Shown piece after piece: positions 7,808-15,039 of a stretch of 64,000 nucleotides of DNA. Made by a program: the position numbers and the translations under genes. The DNA comes from Streptomyces sp. PsTaAH-137 (GTDB taxonomy: Bacteria; Actinomycetota; Actinomycetes; Streptomycetales; Streptomycetaceae). The first letter of the stretch is position 1; each line of letters opens with the position of its first letter. Under the pieces are notes generated by a model that saw only the letters and a list, made by a program, of their open reading frames with translations, was not told where the DNA came from and did not search any database. The stretch spans positions 62,001 to 126,000 of the forward strand of contig NZ_QLLY01000010.1 in assembly GCF_003259365.1 (NCBI RefSeq). The letters are read 5' to 3'.

Positions 7808-8485
7808 ATGACCCCGGACCTCCCGCCCCGCCCCGACCTCGAAGCCCTGCTGCGTTCCCTGCGCGTCTGGGACACCGAGCTGCCCGCCTTCGACCCCGCG
7901 GCCGCGCCCGCCGAACCGCTCCCGCTGTTCGTGGAGTGGTTCGCGGCGGCCGTGGCGGCCGGGCAGACCGAGCCGCACACCCCCTCGCTCGCCACCAGCG
8001 ACGCCGAGGGGCGGGCCGATGTCCGTACGGTGATGCTGCACGGCGCCGACGCGGCCGACGGCTGGACGTTCGCCTCGCACTCCGGCAGTGCCAAGGGCTG
8101 CCAGCTGGCCGCCCGCCCCTACGCCGCGCTCGGCTTCTACTGGCCGGTGCAGGGCCGGCAGGTCCGGGTCCGCGGCCCCGTCCGCACGGCGCCCTCCGCC
8201 GTGGCCCAGGCCGATCTGCACGCCCGCTCGACCGGAGCGCTCGCCGCTGCGCTGACCGGGCGGCAGAGTGAAGTGCTGCCTTCCCTGGCGGAGTTGGAAC
8301 GGGAGTCGCAGGCCGCGTGGGAGCGGGCGGGGCACGAGCCGGACGCACCGGTGCCGTCCTGGACGGCGTACTCACTCCAGCCGGACGAGGTGGAGTTCTT
8401 CCAGGGGGACGCGCGCCGGCGCCACGTCCGCCTCAGGTACCGCCGCACCGACGATGCCTGGCGCAAGGAACTCTTGTGGCCGTGA
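7808..8485 (+). CDS. Pyridoxamine 5'-phosphate oxidase-like flavoprotein
   Basis: A 225-residue FMN-binding split-barrel protein of the PdxH/PhzG type. Key stretches are TPSLATSDAEGRADVRTVMLHG, WTFASHSGSAKGCQLAARPYAALGFYWPVQGRQVRVRG, and a C-terminal VEFFQGDARRRHVRLRYRR that parallels the PdxH C-terminal domain. The ATG at 7808 is preferred to one at 7763 because the conserved sequence starts there. A closer match to true PdxH is encoded at 52122, so this copy is probably not the housekeeping vitamin B6 enzyme but a paralogue oxidising another substrate. The product is likely cytosolic. It is convergent with the GNAT gene across a repeat cluster. Confidence 0.85.
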   Translation: MTPDLPPRPDLEALLRSLRVWDTELPAFDPAAAPAEPLPLFVEWFAAAVAAGQTEPHTPSLATSDAEGRADVRTVMLHGADAADGWTFASHSGSAKGCQLAARPYAALGFYWPVQGRQVRVRGPVRTAPSAVAQADLHARSTGALAAALTGRQSEVLPSLAELERESQAAWERAGHEPDAPVPSWTAYSLQPDEVEFFQGDARRRHVRLRYRRTDDAWRKELLWP

Positions 8486-8549
8486 CCGACGCCGGGCGGG
8501 GTCCCGCACCCCTGGGTTGTTCTTCACGTGCGGCCCGGTGACCGCTTCT

Positions 8550-8807
8550 CGCGCAGTTCCCCGCGCCCCTGGGCCGTCCTCCGAGCGCGCCACCGTCGTG
8601 GCTGGCCGCGCAGTTCCCCGCGCCCCTGAGATGCGCACTTCGTGCGGCATCTCATCAAGAGAGGCGCACCCCGCGCGCGGCACCCGGGTGGAGAGTCGCG
8701 TCGGCGGTGCCTTCTCGGGAGGCGCGCCGGCGGCTGCCTCAGGGGAAGGCTGCGCGCAGCGCATGCCTTCAGGGGCGCGGGGAACTGCGCGGCCAGCCAC
8801 GACGTGA
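8550..8807. repeat. Intergenic palindromic repeat cluster 1
   Basis: The convergent gap holds the 20-bp unit GCGCAGTTCCCCGCGCCCCT at 8551-8570 and 8608-8627 and its inverted copy at 8771-8790. A GATGCGCACTTCGTGC.GCATCTC hairpin module follows the second copy, and CCACcgtcGTGG mini-hairpins flank the units. No gene is supported in 8486-8829. Confidence 0.85.
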
Positions 8808-8829
8808 GCCGCACTCGGCGACGAACCCG

Positions 8830-9720
8830 TCACACCCCCTCCGCGAAGGCCCAGACCGCGAAGTCACGGACCGGGCGGTAGCCGAGACGTTGGTAGAGGG
8901 CGTTGCTCGTTTCGTTGGCGAGGTCCGTGAAGAGGACCACCTCGTCGGCGCCGCCCGCCACCGCGGCCCGACTGACCTCGGCGGTGACGGCGGCACCGTA
9001 ACCCCGCCCGCGCCGCTCCTCAGGCGTGAAGACAGGAGCCACCCGCACCGACCCCGCCGTCCGCCGCTGAACACCCGCGAGCGAGACCGGAGTGCCGTCG
9101 GGGGTCTCCCAGAGGGTGAGCCCGCCGTAGGAGAGGCGCCCCTCGATCACACCCGCGATGCGCTCGGCATCGGACTCGTCGCCGACGGCCTCGTGGAAGT
9201 CCTGGATCCAGCCGATGAGCAGCTCCAGGTCACCGGAGTCGGCCACCCGCGCCCGCCCGGCGGGGCCGGGCCGAGGCGGAGTGAGGGTGCCGAGCCGATA
9301 GAGGCGCTGCGCGAACCGCTGCTCGACGGCGCCCCCGGGACGCCGCCGTGCCCAGGCCCGGGCGACGGCCTCCGCCCCCTCGACAACACCGCCGACCCCC
9401 TTCGGCGCGGCACCGTCGAGCGCGGCGACCAGCCCCTCGGCGGCTTCCTCCCCCAGCGGGCTCACGGTCAGCGGATGCGGCGGCGTCCACAGGAAGCTGC
9501 CCGCCACCTGCCCGGCCCCGTCCCGCCACACGCCGAACCTCGCCTCCACCCCCTGGAAGCGTGCCTCGTCGGCGAGCAGCCCGGCGGTCACGGTCAGCTG
9601 AACGGTGTGCAGGGCCGGATCGGAGCGCAGATAGGGTCCGGCGGCTCGGTCGAACTCCCCAGGATCCGTGAAGAGTTCCCAGGTCCCGGCGGCAGCGTGG
9701 GCAGGTGCGAGGGGCGTCAT
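8830..9720 (-). CDS. GNAT-family N-acetyltransferase
   Basis: A 296-residue acetyltransferase. The N-terminal half is poorly conserved (WELFTDPGEFDRAAGPYL...). The C-terminal half carries the GNAT core: VRVAPVFTPEERRGRGYGAAVTAEVSRAAV, with the acetyl-CoA-binding R-G-R-G-Y-G loop, then NALYQRLGYRPVRDFAVWAF. The length and layout match the two-domain GNATs common in Streptomyces, which acetylate amines of small molecules or proteins; the acceptor is unknown. The ATG at 9720 is 40 bp downstream of the DUF35 gene stop on the same strand, so it could be read from the DoxX-DUF35 transcript, though its function is not obviously linked. Confidence 0.88.
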   Translation of the reverse strand: MTPLAPAHAAAGTWELFTDPGEFDRAAGPYLRSDPALHTVQLTVTAGLLADEARFQGVEARFGVWRDGAGQVAGSFLWTPPHPLTVSPLGEEAAEGLVAALDGAAPKGVGGVVEGAEAVARAWARRRPGGAVEQRFAQRLYRLGTLTPPRPGPAGRARVADSGDLELLIGWIQDFHEAVGDESDAERIAGVIEGRLSYGGLTLWETPDGTPVSLAGVQRRTAGSVRVAPVFTPEERRGRGYGAAVTAEVSRAAVAGGADEVVLFTDLANETSNALYQRLGYRPVRDFAVWAFAEGV

Positions 9721-9760
9721 CCGCTCATGATGGCGACGCCCGCGATCCCCCGCACCCGCA

Positions 9761-10183
9761 TTAACCGCCCGCCACCGGCCGGAACACCGGCACCGTCACC
9801 CCGTCTTCACCGTCCCCGTCCGCGCGGAAGCAGACCTCCAGTTCCAGCCCCACCCGCAACGCGTCCTCCCCGCACTCCACCACCTCGGTCATCATCCGCG
9901 GCCCCTCGGCGAGATCGACGACGGCGGCGACGTACGGGGTCCGGGTGCCGAAGGGCGGCAGGTCGTTGCGGTGGACGACGGACCAGGTGTAGAGGGTGGC
10001 CCGGCCCGAGGCGGGCCGCCAGTGGACGTCCTCGCTCCAGCAGTACGGGCAGAACTCGCGCGGATAGTGGTGGCCGCGCCCGCACCCCGCGCAGTGCCGC
10101 AGCAGCAGGGTGCCCTCGGCGGCGGCCTCCCAGTAGGGCCGGGTGAAGGCGTCGACGTCGGGCAGGTCGTACCGCGTCCCCAT
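9761..10183 (-). CDS. Zn-ribbon / OB-fold protein (DUF35 family)
   Basis: A 140-residue DUF35 protein: an N-terminal helix (DVDAFTRPYWEAAAEGTLLL), a rubredoxin-like zinc ribbon with four cysteines (CAGCGRGHHYPREFCPYC), and an OB-fold (LYTWSVVHRNDLPPFGTRTPYVAAVV). Such proteins form tight complexes with thiolase-fold enzymes and are needed for their activity, as in the Ltp2/ChsH2 aldolase and acetyl-CoA acetyltransferase complexes. Its ATG overlaps the stop of the DoxX gene by one base (TGATG), so it is co-translated. The shared operator motif and gene type suggest the thiolase at 5346 as partner; that pairing is inference. Confidence 0.9.
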   Translation of the reverse strand: MGTRYDLPDVDAFTRPYWEAAAEGTLLLRHCAGCGRGHHYPREFCPYCWSEDVHWRPASGRATLYTWSVVHRNDLPPFGTRTPYVAAVVDLAEGPRMMTEVVECGEDALRVGLELEVCFRADGDGEDGVTVPVFRPVAGG

Positions 10184-10632
10184 CAGAACAGTCCGATCGC
10201 GTGGTCGAGCGACCAGGTCTGCCAGGACATCGCGAAGAGCGCGACGACCGAGATCAGCGCCATCATCGCGTTCTGCCCCTGCTCGGCCCAGTCGTGGATC
10301 ATGAGCGTGAAGTAGAGGAGGTTCAGGAGCAGCCCGCCGACCAGCGCGACCGGGGTCAGGAACCCCAGCACCAGGCCGAGTCCCAGGGCGAGTTCGGCGT
10401 ACACGACCACGTACGCCATGGTCCTCGGTCGCGGCTTCACGACGACGTCGAAGCCGCTGCGGACGGCGTTCCACCTGTGCTTGCCCGCGACGTCGGCGGC
10501 CCACGCGATCCCGGTGCCGCGCTCGAACCAGCCCTTCTTGTCCTTGTGCCGCCAGCTCTCCAGCCACCACAGGCCGAGCCCGATCCGCAGCACGGCGAGC
10601 CACTCGGCCCCACTGAGGCCCATCGCATTCAT
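10183..10632 (-). CDS. DoxX-family membrane protein
   Basis: A 149-residue protein with four hydrophobic helices: LAVLRIGLGLWWLESW, YVVVYAELALGLGLVLGFL, VALVGGLLLNLLYFTLMI and AMMALISVVALFAM. The order and the WLESW/FERG features fit the DoxX family, quinol/thiosulfate-oxidase-like membrane proteins whose enzymatic role is mostly unproven. The start at 10632 has GAGGAGGGG about 11 nt upstream; longer in-frame starts run through the operator. It is the first gene of a two-gene unit with the DUF35 gene. A CTGACG-N3-CGTCAG palindrome lies 25 bp upstream, so the pair is likely controlled with the acyl-CoA catabolic genes. Confidence 0.85.
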   Translation of the reverse strand: MNAMGLSGAEWLAVLRIGLGLWWLESWRHKDKKGWFERGTGIAWAADVAGKHRWNAVRSGFDVVVKPRPRTMAYVVVYAELALGLGLVLGFLTPVALVGGLLLNLLYFTLMIHDWAEQGQNAMMALISVVALFAMSWQTWSLDHAIGLF

Positions 10633-10656
10633 GAAGTCCGGCCCCTCCTCGCGTAT

Positions 10657-10671
10657 CTGACGGTACGTCAG
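10657..10671. promoter_or_regulatory. CTGACG-N3-CGTCAG operator (site 2)
   Basis: CTGACG-gta-CGTCAG is a perfect inverted repeat with TAT before it and T after it, 25 bp upstream of the DoxX start. The position fits a repressor that blocks the promoter of the DoxX-DUF35 unit. Confidence 0.75.
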
Positions 10672-10794
10672 TTCACCGCATCCGGCACCCGCCCGCAAGG
10701 GCGCGGACGACCCCCGAAACCCCGTGATCAATCCGCAACCGGTTTCCTCTTTGACCGGACCCCATCAACCGGAACGTCGATCTACGCTCCGCTC

Positions 10795-11952
10795 ATGACC
10801 GACGCCCACCCCACGCCGGCCCGCAGCCACGAACGCCCCCCGGTGTACGTCATCGGCGGCGGCCCGGGCGGCCTGGCCGCCGCCGCGAGCCTGAAGGCAC
10901 ACGGCGTACGCGCCGTCGTGCTGGAGAAGTCGGACCGTGTCGGGGCCTCCTGGCGCGCCCACTACGACCGGCTCCACCTGCACACCACGCGCCGCCTGTC
11001 CGCGCTGCCCGGCCTGCCCATCCCGCGCCGCTTCGGCCGCTGGGTCTCCCGCGACGACGTCGTGCGGTACCTGGAGAAGTACGCCGAGTTCCACGATCTG
11101 GAGGTGGTGACCGGCGTCGAGGTGACACGCGTCGAGCGCACCGCCGACGGCACGGGCTGGCACCTGCGGGCCACCGGCGGCCGCGAGCTGACGTCGAACG
11201 CCGTCGTCGTCGCCACCGGCTACAACCACACCCCGCGGCTGCCCGACTGGCCCGGCCGGGCGGAGTTCACCGGGCGGCTCCTGCACGCGAGCGAGTACCG
11301 CAACCCGGTCCCGTACGCCGGGCAGGACGTCCTCGTCGTCGGCGTCGGCAACACCGGCGCCGAGATCGCCGTCGACCTGACCGAGGGCGGCGCCGCCCGG
11401 GTCCGGCTCGCCGTGCGCACCGCCCCGCACATCGTGCGCCGCTCCACGCTCGGCTGGCCCGCCCAGCTCACCGGCATCCTCTGCCGCCGGCTGCCGGTGT
11501 CCCTGGTGGACCGGCTGGCCGAGCCGCTGGGGAAGCTGAGCGTCCCCGACCTCTCCGCCCACGGTCTGCCGCGCCCGGACACGGGGCTGTACTCGCGCGT
11601 GCGGGACGGGTCCATCCCGGTGCAGGACGTCGGGCTCATCGACGCCGTCCAGCGCGGGAAGGTCGAACCGGTCGGCGCCGTCGCGTCGTTCGACGGTGAC
11701 ACGGTGGTCCTCGCCGACGGCACCCGGCTCACCCCCGACACGGTGATCGCGGCGACCGGCTACCGCCAGGGCCTGGAGAATCTGGTCGGCCACCTCGACG
11801 GCGCCCTGGACCCGGCGACCGGCCGCCCTCGTACTCCGCATCCTCTGCCCGGTCTCTACTTCCAGGGCTACACGAATCCGATCTCCGGCATGTTCCGCGA
11901 AATGGCCCGCGACGCGGACCGCATCGGCAGGGCGGTGGCCAAACACGTCTGA
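10795..11952 (+). CDS. Flavin-containing monooxygenase-like FAD/NAD(P) oxidoreductase
   Basis: A 385-residue two-dinucleotide-fold flavoprotein. The FAD motif is VYVIGGGPGGLAAAASL; the NADPH motif is VLVVGVGNTGAEIAVDL; ATGY occurs after each half (VVVATGYNHTP, VIAATGYRQG). The HYDRLHLHT, HASEYRNPVPYAGQDV and SIPVQDVGLIDAVQRGKVEPV stretches resemble plant YUCCA and bacterial YUC-like monooxygenases, which oxidise indole-3-pyruvate or other carbonyl/amine substrates. The ATG at 10795 is chosen because the conserved fold begins soon after; the open frame upstream overlaps the DoxX promoter. The true substrate is unknown. It is followed by a repeat array and then an amine oxidase in the same direction. 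Confidence 0.88.
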   Translation: MTDAHPTPARSHERPPVYVIGGGPGGLAAAASLKAHGVRAVVLEKSDRVGASWRAHYDRLHLHTTRRLSALPGLPIPRRFGRWVSRDDVVRYLEKYAEFHDLEVVTGVEVTRVERTADGTGWHLRATGGRELTSNAVVVATGYNHTPRLPDWPGRAEFTGRLLHASEYRNPVPYAGQDVLVVGVGNTGAEIAVDLTEGGAARVRLAVRTAPHIVRRSTLGWPAQLTGILCRRLPVSLVDRLAEPLGKLSVPDLSAHGLPRPDTGLYSRVRDGSIPVQDVGLIDAVQRGKVEPVGAVASFDGDTVVLADGTRLTPDTVIAATGYRQGLENLVGHLDGALDPATGRPRTPHPLPGLYFQGYTNPISGMFREMARDADRIGRAVAKHV

Positions 11953-11997
11953 CCACCACCCGCGCCCCCCGACCGTGCGCGCCCCGGTGCCGCCCCC

Positions 11998-12500
11998 TCG
12001 CGCAGTTCCCCGCGCCCCTGGGCCGTCTCCCGGGCCCGCCACCGTCGTGGCTGATCGCGCAGTTCCCCGCGCCCCTAGGCAGTTCTTCACGCGCGCCACC
12101 GTCGTGGCTGGCCGCGCAGTTCCCCGCGCCCCTAGGTCGTTCTTCGAGCGCGCCACCGTCGTGGTTGCTCGCGCAGTTCCCCGCGCCCCTGAGATGCGCA
12201 CTTCGTGCGCCATCTCATCAAGAGAGGCGCACCCCCGCTGGGTCACCAGAGAGGCGCGCCACCGCCGGGACATCAGAGACGCGCACCGTGGCCGCCTCAT
12301 CGGGAGGCGCGCGGAGCGCAGCCTCGAGGGGAGGCGGCGCGAAGCGCATGCCTCAGGGGCGCGGGGAACTGCGCGACCAGCCACGACGGTGGCGCACCCG
12401 AGAGACAACCCGACAGGGGCGCGGGGAACTGCGCGAGAAGCGGCCACCGGGGCGCACACGACAAACAACCCCGGACCGCGGGGAACTGCCCGAGAAGCGG
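11998..12500. repeat. Intergenic palindromic repeat array 2 (largest)
   Basis: Four direct copies of the 20-bp unit (12000-12019, 12057-12076, 12114-12133, 12171-12190), the first three exactly 57 bp apart, are followed by inverted copies at 12355-12374 and 12415-12434 and a degenerate one near 12475. Between them lie GCCACCGTCGTGG mini-hairpins and the GATGCGCACTTCGTGCGCCATC stem-loop. The stretch 11953-12609 has no credible gene. Unlike most clusters it sits between two genes of the same direction. Confidence 0.88.
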
Positions 12501-12609
12501 CCACCGGGTCGCAGACGAACGGCAACCCGGGGGAAGCCCCGCCGGTCGTCGCCCGATGTCCGGACCCCGGAAAACACCGGTCACCACGAGCGAGACGGAG
12601 TACAACGCA

Positions 12610-14121
12610 ATGCCACGCGAAAGACACCCGCTCAACAAAGACCTCACCCGCCGCCACGCCCTCCTCGGCGGCGCGGCGGCCACCACCCTCCTGGCCACCG
12701 GCACAGGAACGGCCCGCGCCGCGGACACCCGGTCCGTAGATGTCGACGTCGACGTCGCCGTCATCGGCGGCGGCCTCGCCGGCCTCACGGCGGCCCGCGA
12801 CCTGACCGCCGCCGGAAAGAAGGTCCTGGTCCTGGAGGCACGGGACCGCGTCGGCGGCCGGGTCGTGAACCTGAAGCTGCCGAACGGCGGCACCACGGAG
12901 GGCGGCGGCGAGTTCATCGGCCCCACCCAGGACCGGATCAGGGCCCTCGCCGACGACCTCGGGGTCGAGACGTTCCCGACGTACAACACGGGCAAGAACG
13001 TCCTCTACAAGGACGGCAAGCGCACCCCGTACGCCACCGACGGCCTCCTCGGCTCGGTCCCGCCGATCGACGCGGCGGGCCTCGCCAACGCCGCCGCCGT
13101 GCAGGCCCTGCTCGACGACATGGCGAAGAAGGTCCCGGTCGAGGCGCCCTGGACCGCGCCGAAGGCCGAGGAGTGGGACCGCCAGACCTTCGAGACCTGG
13201 CTGCGCGCCAACGCGGTGATCCCCTCCGCGCGCTTCCTCCTGGAAGTCGCCTGCACCTCGGTCTTCTCGGCGCAGCCGCGTGAACTCTCCCTGCTCTACG
13301 TCCTGTTCTACATCGCGAGCGCGGGCAACGAGTCGACGCCGGGCACCCTGGAGCGCCTCACGGAGACGGCGGACGGCGCGCAGGCCACCCGTTTCGTGGG
13401 CGGTTCGCAGCAGGTCCCGCTGAAGCTGGCGGCACGCCTGGGCGACACGGTCCGGCTCTCCTCGCCCGTGCGGAAGGTGACCCGGGGCGCAGGCGGCCGG
13501 TACACGGTCACGGCCGACGGCGTCACCGTCACCGCGAGCCGTGTCGTGGTCGCGGTCCCGCCGCCGCTCGCGGCCCGCATCGACTTCGACCCGCTGCTCC
13601 CGGCCGCCCGCGACCAGCTCGCCCAGCGGCTGCCGATGGGCTCGATCGGCAAGGCGATCGCGGTGTACGACACCCCGTTCTGGCGGGCGGACGGGCTCAA
13701 CGGGCAGGTCGTCAGCGACACCGGCACCGTCCGTTCCTCCTTCGACAACTCGCCGCCCGACGGTTCCTACGGCGCGCTGATGGGCTTCATCGAGGCGGAC
13801 CGGATGCGGGCGAACGACGGCCTGTCCGAGGCCGAGGTGAAGGCGGCGGTCCTGAAGGACTACGTGACGTACTTCGGCGACAAGGCGGCGAGCCCCACCG
13901 GCTTCGTCCTCCAGCGCTGGGACAACGAGGGCTTCTCGCGCGGCGGCCCGGTCGCCTACGCGCCGCCCGGCGTCCTCACCCAGTACGGCGCCGCGCTGCG
14001 CACGCCCGTGGGCGGGATCCACTGGGCGGGCACGGAGACGTCGGCGTACTGGTGCGGGTACATGGACGGCGCGGTGCGCTCCGGTGAGCGGGTGGCCAAG
14101 GAGGTGGCCGCGGCCCTGTAG
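12610..14121 (+). CDS. Tat-exported flavin monoamine oxidase-family protein
   Basis: A 503-residue FAD amine oxidase. The N-terminus LTRRHALLGGAAATTLLATG ending near ARAAD is a Tat signal peptide with the twin Arg, so the folded flavoprotein is probably exported. The FAD motif VAVIGGGLAGLTAARDL with LEARDRVGGR follows at about residues 50-85, and the C-terminal HWAGTETSAYWCGYMDGAVRSGERVA closes the FAD site. Family members oxidise primary amines or amino acids to imines with H2O2 release. The ATG at 12610 is fixed by the signal peptide. It follows the YUCCA-like monooxygenase across the repeat array. The substrate is not determinable. Confidence 0.92.
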   Translation: MPRERHPLNKDLTRRHALLGGAAATTLLATGTGTARAADTRSVDVDVDVAVIGGGLAGLTAARDLTAAGKKVLVLEARDRVGGRVVNLKLPNGGTTEGGGEFIGPTQDRIRALADDLGVETFPTYNTGKNVLYKDGKRTPYATDGLLGSVPPIDAAGLANAAAVQALLDDMAKKVPVEAPWTAPKAEEWDRQTFETWLRANAVIPSARFLLEVACTSVFSAQPRELSLLYVLFYIASAGNESTPGTLERLTETADGAQATRFVGGSQQVPLKLAARLGDTVRLSSPVRKVTRGAGGRYTVTADGVTVTASRVVVAVPPPLAARIDFDPLLPAARDQLAQRLPMGSIGKAIAVYDTPFWRADGLNGQVVSDTGTVRSSFDNSPPDGSYGALMGFIEADRMRANDGLSEAEVKAAVLKDYVTYFGDKAASPTGFVLQRWDNEGFSRGGPVAYAPPGVLTQYGAALRTPVGGIHWAGTETSAYWCGYMDGAVRSGERVAKEVAAAL

Positions 14122-14192
14122 CGGCCGGTCCCGGGACAACCGGTCAGGATTCGAGAAGCGGTGGCGGCCGTGCCCCGCCTAGCGTCTGAGGC

Positions 14193-14828
14193 ATGGCAAC
14201 CACCGCTTCCACCACAGCCCCCGTCGCCCTCACCTCCGTCACCCTGGAGGTGGCGGACGTCGAGGCCGCCACCGCCTTCTACAGCGCCTTCGGCGTGGAC
14301 GCGTACGTACGCCTCCAGAAGTGCGAGGCGCCCGCCGACGGCTTCCGCGGCTTCACCCTGGCGCTCACGGTGTCCGGACCGGCCACCGTCGACGGTTTCG
14401 TCGGCGCCGCCGTGGACGCCGGCGCCACGGTCCTCAAGCCCGCCACCAAGTCCCTGTGGGGCTACGGCGGTGTGGTCCGGGCCCCCGACGGCACCATCTG
14501 GAAGATCGCGACCTCCGCGAAGAAGGACACCGGCCCGGCCACCCGCGAGATCGACGACTTCGTCCTGCTGCTCGGGGTGGAGGACGTGAAGGCGACCAAG
14601 CAGTTCTACGTCGAGCGGGGCCTGAGCGTGGCCAAGAGCTTCGGCGGCAAGTACGCCGAGTTCGCCCCCGGCGCCGGTCCCGTCAAGCTGGCGCTCTACA
14701 AGCGCCGCGGCCTGGCCAAGGACCTCGGTGTCACGGACGACGGCACGGGCGCGCACCACATCGTCGTGAACGGCACGGGCGCGTCCTTCACCGACCTGGA
14801 CGGGTTCGTCTGGGAGGGCGGGAAGTGA
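14193..14828 (+). CDS. VOC/glyoxalase-like protein
   Basis: A 211-residue protein with two vicinal-oxygen-chelate half-modules: LTSVTLEVADVEAATAFYSAFGVDA near the start, and VLLLGVEDVKATKQFYVERGLSVAK near residue 125. WGYGGVVRAPDGTIWKIA is typical of the superfamily. Metal-binding residues are not clearly conserved, so it may be a ligand-binding rather than catalytic member. It lies 71 bp after the amine oxidase in the same direction and before the operator-controlled CoA ligase. Function unknown. Confidence 0.85.
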   Translation: MATTASTTAPVALTSVTLEVADVEAATAFYSAFGVDAYVRLQKCEAPADGFRGFTLALTVSGPATVDGFVGAAVDAGATVLKPATKSLWGYGGVVRAPDGTIWKIATSAKKDTGPATREIDDFVLLLGVEDVKATKQFYVERGLSVAKSFGGKYAEFAPGAGPVKLALYKRRGLAKDLGVTDDGTGAHHIVVNGTGASFTDLDGFVWEGGK

Positions 14829-14940
14829 AGCTCCGGTAGGGACTCCTCCCCCGCCGCACTGAGCGCCCCGCCCGCTGGGAAGAGTCTCCAGGAGCCGGCG
14901 AACCGCCCGCCCCACCCAGCCTTTGCGTGCAGCCCTGTTC

Positions 14941-14955
14941 CTGACGGAGCGTCAG
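14941..14955. promoter_or_regulatory. CTGACG-N3-CGTCAG operator (site 3a)
   Basis: CTGACG-gag-CGTCAG is a perfect inverted repeat about 85 bp upstream of the acyl-CoA synthetase start, and the first of a tandem pair spaced 24 bp start to start. Confidence 0.75.
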
Positions 14956-14964
14956 TTCAGTAAT

Positions 14965-14979
14965 CTGACAGTGCGTCAG
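14965..14979. promoter_or_regulatory. CTGACG-N3-CGTCAG operator (site 3b)
   Basis: CTGACA-gtg-CGTCAG has one mismatch. It is preceded by TAAT and followed by TTAC, and is the second of the tandem pair before the gene at 15040. Tandem spacing of 24 bp suggests two dimers bound side by side. Confidence 0.72.
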
Positions 14980-15039
14980 TTACGGTCCGGAGCCTCGGGC
15001 CTCAGTCGTTGCTGTCACACAGGAGGAGCGGGCGGAGCG

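Noticed and set aside
12000..12500. Evenly spaced repeats considered as a CRISPR array
   Set aside because: Spacers resemble each other, units occur in both orientations and in many other gaps, and no cas genes are present.
10765..14139. A 1124-codon open frame on the minus strand across the monooxygenase and amine oxidase genes
   Set aside because: It is Arg/Gly/His-rich, has no family motifs, and lies opposite two well-recognised genes and a repeat array; it is a GC-bias shadow.
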